Assembly (NCBI RefSeq): GCF_031453675.1
Contig: NZ_JAVIZX010000001.1
Span: 1,882,001 to 1,946,000 of the forward strand
DNA from: Paracidovorax wautersii
GTDB taxonomy: Bacteria; Pseudomonadota; Gammaproteobacteria; Burkholderiales; Burkholderiaceae_C
Direction of reading: 5' to 3'
Length of the DNA stretch: 64,000 nt
Shown here: positions 50,101 to 59,042 of the stretch, one piece after another
Numbering within the stretch: the stretch's first letter is position 1
How the letters are laid out: each line of letters begins with the position of its first letter
Program-made: the position numbers and the translations under genes
Notes under the pieces: model-generated
The model's input: the letters and a program-made list of their open reading frames with translations, nothing else
The model's database searches: none
Told to the model about the DNA's origin: nothing

Positions 50101-51189
50101 ATGAAGACATACGCCATCGCCACCATTCCCGGAGACGGCATCGGCAAGGAGGTCGTGCCCGCCGGCCGCCAGGTGCTGGAGACCATCGCGGCCGCGAGCG
50201 GCAGCTTTCGCTGCACCTTCGAGGACTTCGACTGGGGCGGCGACTACTACCGCCGCCACAGCCTGATGATGCCGGCCGACGGGCTGGACCAGCTGCGCGG
50301 CAAGGACGCGATCCTCTTCGGCTCGGCGGGCGACCCGCAGATCCCGGACCACATCACGCTGTGGGGCCTGCGCCTGAAGATCTGCCAGGGCTTCGATCAG
50401 TACGCCAACGTGCGGCCCACGCGCATCCTGCCGGGCATCGACGCGCCGCTCAAGCGCTGCCAGCCGGAAGACCTGAACTGGGTCATCGTGCGCGAGAACT
50501 CCGAGGGCGAGTACTCCGGCGTGGGCGGCCGCGTGCACCAGGGCCACCCGATCGAGGTCGCCACCGACGTGTCGATGATGACCCGCGCCGGCGTGGAACG
50601 CGTGATCCGCTTCGCGTTCCAGCTGGCCCAGTCGCGGCCTCGCAAGCTGCTCACCGTCATCACCAAGAGCAATGCGCAGCGCCACGCCATGGTGATGTGG
50701 GACGAGATCGCGCTGGAGGTGTCGCGCGACTTCCCCGACGTGCAGTGGGACAAGGAGATCGTCGACGCCGCCACCGCGCGCATGGTGAACCGGCCCGCCA
50801 CGCTGGACACCATCGTCGCCACCAATTTGCATGCCGACATCCTGAGCGATCTGGCCGCCGCGCTGGCCGGCAGCCTGGGCATCGCGCCCACCGGCAACAT
50901 CGACCCCGAGCGGCGCTACCCCAGCATGTTCGAGCCCATCCACGGCTCGGCGTTCGACATCATGGGCCAGGGCCTGGCCAACCCCATCGGCACGTTCTGG
51001 TCGGTGGTGATGCTGCTCGAACACCTGGGCGAAGCCGCAGCGGCGCGGCAGCTGATGGCGGCCATCGAAGCGGTCACCGCCAACCCCGCGCTGCACACGC
51101 GCGACCTGGGTGGCCAGGCGACCACGGCGCAGGTGACGCAGGCGGTGTGCGATCTGCTGCAGTCCGAGCCGGCGCGCAAGGCGGCGTGA
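50101..51189 (+). CDS. ttuC: tartrate dehydrogenase / D-malate dehydrogenase (decarboxylating)
   Basis: 362-residue beta-decarboxylating dehydrogenase of the isocitrate/isopropylmalate family. It opens IATIPGDGIGKEVVP; HITLWGLRLKICQGFDQYANVRP and VIVRENSEGEYSGVGG carry the substrate Arg and Ser; SNAQRH, and DILSDLAAALAGSLGI with the metal Asp pair, follow; NAD is bound at the C side (EPIHGSAFDI). The LRLKICQ segment matches TtuC/DmlA rather than LeuB. It converts tartrate or D-malate to keto acids with NAD. Controlled by the divergent LysR; a Bug receptor gene follows 256 bases later. Substrate choice between tartrate and D-malate is open. Confidence 0.9.
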   Translation: MKTYAIATIPGDGIGKEVVPAGRQVLETIAAASGSFRCTFEDFDWGGDYYRRHSLMMPADGLDQLRGKDAILFGSAGDPQIPDHITLWGLRLKICQGFDQYANVRPTRILPGIDAPLKRCQPEDLNWVIVRENSEGEYSGVGGRVHQGHPIEVATDVSMMTRAGVERVIRFAFQLAQSRPRKLLTVITKSNAQRHAMVMWDEIALEVSRDFPDVQWDKEIVDAATARMVNRPATLDTIVATNLHADILSDLAAALAGSLGIAPTGNIDPERRYPSMFEPIHGSAFDIMGQGLANPIGTFWSVVMLLEHLGEAAAARQLMAAIEAVTANPALHTRDLGGQATTAQVTQAVCDLLQSEPARKAA

Positions 51190-51199
51190 AGCGTTCAGC

Positions 51200-51301
51200 A
51201 GTAGCTAAAAACATAGCAGTCTGCGCTTGATGCCACTGGTTTTCAGATGCAAAACACCTTGAAATCCATATAAATAAAGCGCTAGCAGCTATTGATTTTG
51301 A
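51200..51301. repeat. head-to-head pair of repeat family A copies
   Basis: Left half in minus orientation (CATAGCAGTCTGCGCTTGAT), right half in plus orientation (AAGCGCTAGCAGCTATTGAT). Together they can fold into an imperfect stem. It begins about ten bases after the ttuC stop. Confidence 0.6.
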
Positions 51302-51445
51302 AGGCAGCGCTGGCGGTGTGGGGCGGCCAGCAACCAGCCGGTGAGAGCAACGGCCCCTTGCAGTGGCGACCGACCCTTCAGAGCGTCGGCGGCATCTGCC
51401 TGTTGACAGAACAACCAGGCACCCCGTGCCGCAGGAGACAACGCA

Positions 51446-52447
51446 ATGACCGCAGTACCGTTCCGTGGAGCGCGCCGCCGCCGCATGGCGATCACCCTGG
51501 CTGCGGCCCTGGCCGCCGCCGCTGGGCTGCCGGCCGCAGCGCAGGCCGACACCTGGCCCGCCAAACCCGTCACGCTGGTCGTGCCGTTCCCGGCGGGCGG
51601 CACCACCGATGTGCTGGCGCGCGCGCTGGGCGAGCCGCTGTCGCGCGTGCTGGGCCAGCCCGTGGTGGTGGACAACCGCCCCGGCGCGGGCGCCACCATC
51701 GGCGCCGACTATGTGGCCAAGGCCAAGCCCGACGGCTACACGCTGCTGGTGGGCGCGGTGCACCACACCATCGCCACCAGCGTCTACCGCAAGCTGCCGT
51801 ACGACTTCCAGAAAGACCTGGCGCCGATCACCACCATCGCCATGGTGCCCAACGTGCTGGTGGTGAACGCGAACACGCCGGCCAGGACCGTGCCCGAACT
51901 GGTGGCGCTGCTGAAGGCCCAGCCCGGCAAGGCCAACTACGGCTCCAACGGCAACGGCACGGCGCAGCACCTGATCGGCACGCAGTTCCAGAACGCTACG
52001 GGCGCGGCGCTGACGCACATCGCCTACAAGGGCAGCGGCCCGCTGGCGACCGATCTGCTGGGCGGGCAGATCCTGCTGTCGTTCGACACCATCGCGCCCG
52101 TGCTGCCGCACATCAAGGGGGGCAAGCTGCGTGCCCTGGCGGTGACCACGAACACGCGGTCCGCTGCGCTGCCCGATGTGCCCACGCTGGAAGAGGCGGG
52201 GCTGAAGGACTTCAACATCGGCACCTGGTTCGGCGTGCTGGCGCCGGCGGCCACGCCCAAGGACGTGGTCGCGCGCCTGAACGCGGAGATGGTGAAGATC
52301 ATCCAGTCGCCCGACTTCCGCAAGCGGATGGCGGACATCGGTGCCAACCCCATCGGAGACAGCGCCGAAGAGATGGCGCAGCGGATACGCAGCGAGACCG
52401 AGCGCTTCGCTCAGCTGGTGAAGAGCGCCCAGGTCACGCTGGATTGA
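51446..52447 (+). CDS. Bug family periplasmic solute-binding protein 3
   Basis: 333-residue Bug/TctC-type receptor. A dibasic N-terminus, a hydrophobic core (AITLAAALAAAAGLPAAA) and a cut near QAD, then VTLVVPFPAGGTTDVLARAL, VVDNRPGAGATIGADYV, KPDGYTLLVGAVHH and HIAYKGSGPLATDLLGG. GGAG lies eight bases before ATG. As it lies after the tartrate/malate dehydrogenase gene, a C4-dicarboxylate ligand is plausible. The gene converges on a chemoreceptor with 15 bases between. Confidence 0.88.
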   Translation: MTAVPFRGARRRRMAITLAAALAAAAGLPAAAQADTWPAKPVTLVVPFPAGGTTDVLARALGEPLSRVLGQPVVVDNRPGAGATIGADYVAKAKPDGYTLLVGAVHHTIATSVYRKLPYDFQKDLAPITTIAMVPNVLVVNANTPARTVPELVALLKAQPGKANYGSNGNGTAQHLIGTQFQNATGAALTHIAYKGSGPLATDLLGGQILLSFDTIAPVLPHIKGGKLRALAVTTNTRSAALPDVPTLEEAGLKDFNIGTWFGVLAPAATPKDVVARLNAEMVKIIQSPDFRKRMADIGANPIGDSAEEMAQRIRSETERFAQLVKSAQVTLD

Positions 52448-52462
52448 ACCGGGGCGGCAGGT

Positions 52463-54289
52463 TCAGAAGCTTTCCCAGTCGTCGCTGGCGGCGGGTGCCG
52501 CCGCGCGGGGCGCGGGCTGCGGCAGGGCCGCGGGCTTGGGGGCCGCAGCAGCCGCTGCAGGCTTCTCCGCGCGGCGGGCCGGCGCGGGGCGCGCGGCCGG
52601 GGCGGCTGCGGAGCCTGCGGCCTTCTTGCCGGCGATGGCGGGTGCGGCGCTGGCGGGGGCCAGCACCGGCTCACGCCGCGCATCGGCGGCTGCGGCGGGC
52701 ACGGCCCGCGCCAGGTGCGCCTGCGCATCCGATTCGTCCAGCACGAACACGCTCACCAGCTGCACCAGGCGCGCGGCCTGGGCGTTGAGGCTGTCGGCGG
52801 CCGCGGCGGATTCCTCCACCAGCGCGGCGTTCTGCTGCGTGACCTGGTCGAGCTGGTTGACCGCATCGCCCACCTGCGAGATGCCCTGCTCCTGCTCGTG
52901 CGTGGCGGCGCCGATCTCCTCGATCAGATCGGCCACGCGGCGGGCCTGCTGCACGATCTCGCCCATGGTGGTGCCGGCCTCGTTCACCAGCTGCGAGCCG
53001 GCTTCCACCCGCTCCACGCTGGCGCCGATCAGCAGCTTGATCTCCTTGGCGGCCTCGGCGCTGCGCTGCGCCAGGCTGCGCACCTCGCTGGCCACCACCG
53101 CGAAGCCGCGGCCCTGCTCGCCAGCGCGGGCGGCTTCCACCGCGGCGTTCAGCGCCAGGATGTTGGTCTGGAAGGCGATGCCGTCGATGACCCCGATGAT
53201 GTCGCCGATCTTGCGCGAGCTGTCCGTGATGCCCTGCATGGTGGCCACCACGTCGTTCACCACGCTGCCGCCGCGCGCGGCCGTCTGGCTGGCGGAGCCG
53301 GCCATCTGGGTGGCCGTGCGCACGGTCTCGGTGTTCTGCTGGATAGTGGAGCCGATCTCCTCCATCGACGCGGCCGTCTGCTGCAGGTTGGAGGCCTGCT
53401 CTTCCGTGCGCTGGCTCAGGTCGGCATTGCCCGTGGCGATCTGGCTGGCGCCGGTGGCGATCGATTCGCTGCTCTGGCGCACCTGGCTCACCAGGCTGCT
53501 CAGGCTCTCGCGCATGCGCTCCATGGCCGCCAGCAGGCTGGTGGTGTCGCCGGGGCGCAGGGCGATGCGCATGGCCAGGTGGCCGCGCGCTACCTGCTGG
53601 GCGATCTCGGTGGCATAGCCGGGCTCGCCGCCCAGCTGGTTCTTGATCTGGCGGGTGATGGTCCAGGCCACCACGGCGCCCAGCGCAGCGGCGAGCGCCG
53701 CCAGCACGAGCATGGCGCTGCCCGCCTGCACGGCGTCGACTCGCGACGCCTTGGCCATGGCGCGGGCCAGGTCGCGCTCCGTCGCGACCAGCTGGTCGAT
53801 GGCGTTGAAGTAGCGCTCCTGCTCCGTGCGCAGCGGGCCCTGGATGTAGTTGCGCGCCTCGTCCATCTGCTCGGCGGCGGCCAGCTCGACCGCCCGATCG
53901 AACGCGGGACGGTAGGTGGCCGTGGCCGCCTCCAGCTGGGCCACCAGCGCCTTGCCGGCGTCCGAGGTGATCCGCTTGCGCAGGTCCGCCTGGATGGCCA
54001 TGGCGCGCGTGCGGGCCTCGTCGATGCGTTTCTTCTGCTCCTGGATGCGCGCCGGATCGCTGAGCATCGCCATGTTGCGCACCACGCGGGCGTTGAGGTT
54101 CACCTGGTCCCGCAGGTCCTGCAGGGCCAGCAGGGTTTCCAGCCGTTCGTCGGCCAGCTGGGTGACGTTGTCCGCCACCTCCTCCAGCTGCACCCGGCCA
54201 TACAGCGCCACCAGGCAGCCGATCAGTATCACCACCGTGAAGCCCAGGCCGAGCTTGGCACCGAGCTGCATCTCTCTCAAGAACTTCAT
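52463..54289 (-). CDS. methyl-accepting chemotaxis protein with CheR-docking tail
   Basis: 608-residue chemoreceptor. TM1 about 14-31, a periplasmic four-helix-type ligand domain (about 35-188), TM2 about 192-213, HAMP to about 265, then a signalling coiled coil with the invariant tip [20 protein letters not shown]. The C-terminal 90 residues are a flexible Ala/Pro linker ending DDWESF. WESF resembles the NWETF pentapeptide that tethers CheR and CheB. ATG 54289 has a GGAAGGG site; an upstream Met at 54322 has none. The ligand is unknown; the neighbouring Bug receptor converges on it. Confidence 0.92.
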   Translation of the reverse strand: MKFLREMQLGAKLGLGFTVVILIGCLVALYGRVQLEEVADNVTQLADERLETLLALQDLRDQVNLNARVVRNMAMLSDPARIQEQKKRIDEARTRAMAIQADLRKRITSDAGKALVAQLEAATATYRPAFDRAVELAAAEQMDEARNYIQGPLRTEQERYFNAIDQLVATERDLARAMAKASRVDAVQAGSAMLVLAALAAALGAVVAWTITRQIKNQLGGEPGYATEIAQQVARGHLAMRIALRPGDTTSLLAAMERMRESLSSLVSQVRQSSESIATGASQIATGNADLSQRTEEQASNLQQTAASMEEIGSTIQQNTETVRTATQMAGSASQTAARGGSVVNDVVATMQGITDSSRKIGDIIGVIDGIAFQTNILALNAAVEAARAGEQGRGFAVVASEVRSLAQRSAEAAKEIKLLIGASVERVEAGSQLVNEAGTTMGEIVQQARRVADLIEEIGAATHEQEQGISQVGDAVNQLDQVTQQNAALVEESAAAADSLNAQAARLVQLVSVFVLDESDAQAHLARAVPAAAADARREPVLAPASAAPAIAGKKAAGSAAAPAARPAPARRAEKPAAAAAAPKPAALPQPAPRAAAPAASDDWESF

Positions 54290-54358
54290 CACTACCCTTC
54301 CTCGACACACCGGTCCGGTCATCGGACTCCAAATGTGTTTATTTGTTACTTGAGTAGT

Positions 54359-55711
54359 TTAGATGTTTCTTTGTCGTCCGAACAGTCTGTGGGCGACAAC
54401 CCTCCCCGCAGCGCGTGATGAGAGAGGGGCGCCGTTCAGGGCGCAGCGGCCCGGTCGCCGCTGTGCGCCAGCGCCATGCCCAGTACCGCCACGCGCGCCG
54501 GCCAGCGCCACGATGGCGCCCCAGCCCCCGTGCTGCCAGAACCAGCCGCCCGCGGAGCCGACCACGCTGGAGCCCAGGTAATAGAACAGCAGATACAGGG
54601 ACGCGGCATGTCCCTTGGTGGCGCCCGCCAGCGGACCGACGCTCGAACTGGCCACCGCGTGGCCGATGAAGAATCCGGTGGTCATGAGCACGATGCCGGC
54701 AAACACCGCCGGCAGCGCGGGCGCCAGCGTCAGCAGCACGCCCACCAGCATCAGCCCGAAGCCGGTGGCCAGCAGCGCGCGGCGGCCCATGCGGTCGGCC
54801 AGCCCGCCGGCCATGGACGACGACACGATGCCGAAGCCGAAGGCCAGGAACAGCAGGCTGATCTGCGTCTGGCTCAAGGCATACGGTGCACCGGAGAGCC
54901 GGAATGTGGCGTAGTTGAACACCGTCACGAAGATGCTGGAGAGCACGAAGCCGATGGCGAACAGCCGCAGCAGTCCGCGGTGGCGCAGGTGGCTGCGCCA
55001 CGCGTGCAGGTGGTAGCGCCACTGCAGCCCGCTGCGCGGCACGAAGCGCCGCGAGGGCGGCAGCAGCGCCAGAAACCCCAGCGCTGCCAGCAGGCACAGC
55101 CCGCCCAGCAGTCCCAGGGCGAAACGCCAGGACACCCATTCGGTGAGCAACCCCATGCCCACGCGGCCCATCATGCCGCCGAAGGCGGTGCCCGCCACGT
55201 ACAGGCCCATGGTCCGGCTCAGGTGGCGCGGATCGATCTCCTCGGCCAGGTAGGCCATGGCCACGGCCGGCACGCCGCCCAGCACCAGGCCCTCCAGGGC
55301 GCGGGCGGCCAGCAGCGCATGCCAGTGCGGCGCTGCGGCCGCCGCAATGTTCAGCAGAGCGCCCACCGACATGGACACGAACATCAGCCCGCGCCGGCCC
55401 AGGGCCTGCGAGAACGCTCCCGTCAGCACGATCGCCACGGCCAGCAGCCCCGTCGTGAGCGACAGGGCGAGCGAGCTCTGCGCGGCGCTGAGGCCGAAGG
55501 TCTGCGCGAAGGCCGGCAGGAGCGGCTGAACGCAGTAGATCAGGGAAAAGCTGGCGAAGCCGGCCAGGAACAGGGCGACCTGCGTACGCCGGTAGTCCGG
55601 CGTGCCCCGCACCATGCCCGGGGCGGGCGCGGCATCGGATGGAGGGGCGGTCGTGGTGGCTGGGGTGTGCAGGCCGGAGGTGGCCGTGCGGCTGACAGAA
55701 GAAGAAACCAT
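54359..55711 (-). CDS. MFS transporter with frameshifted C-terminus
   Basis: 450-residue major facilitator of the YnfM-like type. Twelve-helix layout with AFSQALGRRGLMFVSM between helices 2 and 3 and GGLADRMGRRALLATGFG between 8 and 9. The last helix begins GWGAIVALAGA, but then the frame turns into Arg/Gly-rich sequence. In another frame the DNA reads VAVLGMALAHSGDRAAAP and then a stop at 54436-54438, the expected end. A missing CG pair in the GCGCGC run at 54491-54499 explains it. The transporter may be damaged, or the base call wrong. A LysR gene is divergent and probably controls it. Confidence 0.8.
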   Translation of the reverse strand: MVSSSVSRTATSGLHTPATTTAPPSDAAPAPGMVRGTPDYRRTQVALFLAGFASFSLIYCVQPLLPAFAQTFGLSAAQSSLALSLTTGLLAVAIVLTGAFSQALGRRGLMFVSMSVGALLNIAAAAAPHWHALLAARALEGLVLGGVPAVAMAYLAEEIDPRHLSRTMGLYVAGTAFGGMMGRVGMGLLTEWVSWRFALGLLGGLCLLAALGFLALLPPSRRFVPRSGLQWRYHLHAWRSHLRHRGLLRLFAIGFVLSSIFVTVFNYATFRLSGAPYALSQTQISLLFLAFGFGIVSSSMAGGLADRMGRRALLATGFGLMLVGVLLTLAPALPAVFAGIVLMTTGFFIGHAVASSSVGPLAGATKGHAASLYLLFYYLGSSVVGSAGGWFWQHGGWGAIVALAGARGGTGHGAGAQRRPGRCALNGAPLSSRAAGRVVAHRLFGRQRNI

Positions 55712-55783
55712 GGAGCAACGGCGCGCGGGCCGTGAAGAGGCAAGACCGCCGGAATCTACGGACCAGGCGGAGATATGTCCAAT

Positions 55784-55807
55784 ATATGATTTGCGCAGTC
55801 TTCATAT
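55784..55807. promoter_or_regulatory. possible LysR site between MFS and LysR genes
   Basis: ATATGA (55784-55789), 12 bases, TCATAT (55802-55807), with another half-site GATATG at 55772. AT-rich, 21 bases before the LysR start. Confidence 0.4.
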
Positions 55808-55827
55808 CTTTTGCAGATAGGTGTTGC

Positions 55828-56730
55828 ATGGAACTGCGCCACATCCGCTACTTTCTCGCGGTGGCCGAAGAAGGCCATTTCACCCGCGCGGCCGCACGCC
55901 TGGGCATCGGCCAGCCGCCGCTGAGCCTGCAAATCCGCGATCTGGAGTCGGAAGTGGGCGCGCCCCTGTTCCTGCGGGTGCCGCACGGCGCCGTGCTGAC
56001 GGATGCGGGCCGCGCCTTTCTGGAGGGCGTGCGCGCCATGCCGGGGCTGGCCGCGCAGGCCACGCACGACGCCCGGCGTGCCGCGCGCGGGGAGCTGGGA
56101 TCGCTGCACCTGGGGTTCACCGGGTCGTCGGCCCTGCACCCCGAGGTGACCCGGGCGATCCGGACCTACCGGCGCAGCTACGGCCAGGTGGACCTGCGGG
56201 TGGACGAGGGCAACTCCCTGACGCTGGTGGAGCGGCTGCGCGATGGCCGGCTGGACGTGGCCATCCTGCGGCCCGACGGCCTGGACGCCACGGGATTGGT
56301 GTTCCACCGCTATCCCGACGAGCCCCTCATCGCCGCCGTGCCGTCCGCCCACGCCCAGGCGCGCCAGGGGCCGCGCATCGACCTGGCGCAGCTGCGCGGC
56401 GACGCCTTCATCCTGACGCCGCGTCCGCTGGGCCCCAGCCTGTTCGACGCTTCCGTCGCGGCCTGTCGCAGCTCGGGCTTCGACCCGGTGTTCGGCCCCA
56501 CGGCACCGCAGATCGTGTCCATCCTGGCCCTCGTCGCGGCCGAGCTGGGGGTGGCGCTCGTGCCGGCGTCCATGCGGCAGCTGGGCTTCAAGGGCGTGGC
56601 GTACCGCGCGCTGCGCGACCACCCTGCCGTGGTCGGCCTGGCGGTGGCGCACCGCCAGGGAACGTTGTCGCCGTTCGTGCAGAACTTCGTGCGGCTGGCG
56701 CAGCCGGGCGGTGCCCCCACGCAGCCGTAG
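55828..56730 (+). CDS. LysR family regulator divergent from the MFS gene
   Basis: 300-residue LysR regulator. It opens MELRHIRYFLAVAEEGHFTR with the helix-turn-helix at about 18-42 (AAARLGIGQPPLSLQIRDLE), as in the BenM/CatM/YnfL group. The effector domain from about 88 starts LGSLHLGFTGSS. In E. coli a YnfL-YnfM pair has the same divergent layout. It is therefore likely to control the transporter. ATG 55828 is used because the frame further up would enter the MFS coding region. Confidence 0.9.
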   Translation: MELRHIRYFLAVAEEGHFTRAAARLGIGQPPLSLQIRDLESEVGAPLFLRVPHGAVLTDAGRAFLEGVRAMPGLAAQATHDARRAARGELGSLHLGFTGSSALHPEVTRAIRTYRRSYGQVDLRVDEGNSLTLVERLRDGRLDVAILRPDGLDATGLVFHRYPDEPLIAAVPSAHAQARQGPRIDLAQLRGDAFILTPRPLGPSLFDASVAACRSSGFDPVFGPTAPQIVSILALVAAELGVALVPASMRQLGFKGVAYRALRDHPAVVGLAVAHRQGTLSPFVQNFVRLAQPGGAPTQP

Positions 56731-56877
56731 CCGTAGCCGCACCCGCTGGGTTGTGCGCGTGGCGGCGGCGCCTGTGTGCCGCATATCCATAGACGCCCTT
56801 CTTCGTTGTCGCGCTGAGGCCGGGCCGCGACCATCGCTTCCTGCCCATCAGGGAACCGATCAAAGGGAGAAGAAGCC

Positions 56878-57954
56878 ATGGCGCTCGACCACACCACCAC
56901 CACTACCACCACCCGCCACCGTCCTGCCCGCGCCGCCGCGCCCGGCGGGGCATCCCCGGCCACCCCCAGCCGCCGCACGCTGCTGCGCACCGCGGGGGCG
57001 GCGGGTGTCGTGGCCAGCGCGGGGCTGCTGGCCTCGCGGGCCTGGTCGCAGCCGCGCAAACTGGTCTTCGCCTGGAACCAGGCGGGCTTTTGCAACACGC
57101 CCGTGCCCATCGCGCTGGAGCAGGGGTTCTTCGAGAAGAACGGGCTGGACGTGGAACTGCTCAACTGGGCCGGCTCGTCCGATGCGCTGCTGGAAGCGCT
57201 GGCCACGGGCAAGGCCGACGCGGGCGTGGGCCTGATCCACCGCTGGGTCAAGCCGCTGGAGGCGGGCTTCGACGTGAAGCTGGTCAGCAGCGTGCACGGC
57301 GGCTGCCTGCGCCTGGTGGCCGCCAAGGGCACCGGCATCACCGCAGATGCCAAGTCCTTCAAGGGCAAGGTCATCGGCGTGGCCGACCTGAACAGCCCGG
57401 CCAAGCAGTTCTACGCCATCCATCTGGCCAAGAAGGGCATCGATGTGGACAAGGATGTGGAATGGCGCGTCTACCCGGCCGACCTGCTGGACGTGGCCGC
57501 CAAGAAGGGCGAGATCCACGCCATCGCCGACGGCGACCCGAACGTCTACCTGATCGAGAAACGCAACCCCGGCGCGTTCACCGAGATCGGCAACAGCGCC
57601 AAGGGCGAATACGCCGACCGCCTGTGCTGCGTGGTGGGCGCCCGCGGCCTGCTGGCGCAGAAGGACAAGCCCCGCGTGGCCGCCGTGGTGCGCTCGCTGG
57701 CACAGGCCTCCAACTTCGTGGCCGACAACCCGAATGAGGCGGCCAGGATCTATGCCAAGTACACGCCCAAGGTGACGGTGGACGAGCTGCAGGCGCTGCT
57801 GGCCGACCTGACCTACAAGCACCATCCCACGGGCAACGCGCTGCGCAGCGAGGTCGAACTCTTCGCCCGCGAGTTCCGCGAGGCCGGCATTCTGAAGCGC
57901 GGCACCGACCCGGCGCGCTTCGCCTCCCACGTGTCGCTGGACGTGCTGGCATGA
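56878..57954 (+). CDS. NitT/TauT-type ABC transporter substrate-binding protein
   Basis: 358-residue periplasmic binding protein of the SsuA/ThiY-like class. The N-terminus has a run of seven threonines, then a twin-arginine-type signal (SRRTLLRTAGAAGVVASAG) cut near AWSQ. The mature part opens KLVFAWNQAGFCNTPVPIAL, with EQGFFEKNGLDVELLNW, the usual start of NMT1-type domains, and ATGKADAGVG follows. Sulfonates, nitrate/nitriles, or pyrimidine precursors are typical ligands; none can be chosen here. GGGAGAAG precedes the ATG. The permease gene overlaps by four bases. Confidence 0.88.
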   Translation: MALDHTTTTTTTRHRPARAAAPGGASPATPSRRTLLRTAGAAGVVASAGLLASRAWSQPRKLVFAWNQAGFCNTPVPIALEQGFFEKNGLDVELLNWAGSSDALLEALATGKADAGVGLIHRWVKPLEAGFDVKLVSSVHGGCLRLVAAKGTGITADAKSFKGKVIGVADLNSPAKQFYAIHLAKKGIDVDKDVEWRVYPADLLDVAAKKGEIHAIADGDPNVYLIEKRNPGAFTEIGNSAKGEYADRLCCVVGARGLLAQKDKPRVAAVVRSLAQASNFVADNPNEAARIYAKYTPKVTVDELQALLADLTYKHHPTGNALRSEVELFAREFREAGILKRGTDPARFASHVSLDVLA

Positions 57955-59042
57955 GCAACGTGCCGCATGCCCTGGAGCTGCCCGGCGCCCACGCCGGCGC
58001 GGCAGCGCATACGCCAGCCCCGCGGAGGGCGGCCGCCGCGCGCGCCGCCCCCGCTCCCGCCACGGTGGACCCGGGGCAGCCGGCGCGGGCGCTGTGGCCC
58101 GCCGGGCTGCTCGCCGCCGTGGCCTGGGCCGCGCTCGGCGTGCTGACGCTGGCGTGGCCGAACAAGGCCATCGGGTTCAGCGAGTGGGCCTTCACGCAGG
58201 AGTTCGGCGTGGCGGCGCTGGCCGCCGGGGGCGTGCTGCTGCTCGTGGCGCTGCTGGGCGAGCGCTCTGGCCCGGTGGGCCGCACGCTGCGCCCCGCCGG
58301 CCCGTGGCTGGTGGCCGCGCCGCTGCTGCTGGCCGTGTGGGAAGTGCTCACCGCCAAGACGGGCGCGCTGCCGCCGCCGTTCTTCGCGCCGCCGCAGAGC
58401 CTGATCGAGGTGTTCACCGAGGACGGGGCGCGTCTGGGCCTGTCCATCGCGCATTCGGGCCGCCTGCTGGGGCATGGCTTTCTCGTCGGCGCGCTGGTGG
58501 GGTTCGCGGTGGGCGTGTGGATCGGCTGGTCGCGCATCGCCGGCTACTGGGTGCATCCGCTGCTGCGCTTCCTGGGGCCGGTGCCGGCCTCGGCGCTGCT
58601 GCCGCTGGCGTTCTTCTTCGCGCCGTCCAGCTACGCCGCCGCCGTCTTTCTGGTGGCGCTGGCCACGTTCTTCCCGGTGGCGGTGCTCACCTGGTCGGGC
58701 GTGGCGTCGGTGCACAAGAGCTACTACGACGTGGCGCGCACGCTGGGCGCGTCGGAATGGTTCCTGGTGCTGCGCGTGGCGATTCCCGCCGCGCTGCCGC
58801 AGGTTTTCGTCGGCCTGTTCATGGGCCTGGGCGCATCGTTCTCGGTGCTGGTCACGGCCGAGATGATGGGCGTGCAGGCCGGCCTGGGCTGGTACCTGCA
58901 GTGGGCCCAGGGCTGGGCGGCCTACGCGAACATGTATGCGGCGCTGCTGGTGATGGCGGTGTTCTGCTCGGGCCTGATCACGCTGCTGTTCGCCGTGCGC
59001 GACCGCGCGCTGTCGTGGCAGAAGGGGACCGTGAAATGGTGA
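57951..59042 (+). CDS. NitT/TauT-type ABC transporter permease
   Basis: 363-residue inner-membrane permease, longer than the usual 250-270 because of an Ala/Pro-rich front of about 40 residues and two extra helices. The core domain (about 155-350) has the ATPase-coupling loop SYYDVARTLGASEWFLVLRVAIPAALP near 257, with the EAA-type DVARTLGAS. It starts with ATGA overlap to the binding protein and ends with an overlap of seven bases to the ATPase gene, so the three proteins make one importer. Confidence 0.9.
   Translation: MSNVPHALELPGAHAGAAAHTPAPRRAAAARAAPAPATVDPGQPARALWPAGLLAAVAWAALGVLTLAWPNKAIGFSEWAFTQEFGVAALAAGGVLLLVALLGERSGPVGRTLRPAGPWLVAAPLLLAVWEVLTAKTGALPPPFFAPPQSLIEVFTEDGARLGLSIAHSGRLLGHGFLVGALVGFAVGVWIGWSRIAGYWVHPLLRFLGPVPASALLPLAFFFAPSSYAAAVFLVALATFFPVAVLTWSGVASVHKSYYDVARTLGASEWFLVLRVAIPAALPQVFVGLFMGLGASFSVLVTAEMMGVQAGLGWYLQWAQGWAAYANMYAALLVMAVFCSGLITLLFAVRDRALSWQKGTVKW

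Noticed and set aside
54290-54358. Flagellar sigma-28 promoter before the chemoreceptor
   Set aside because: TAAA and a CCGATGA-like box exist on the minus strand, but the spacing is 11 rather than 15 bases.
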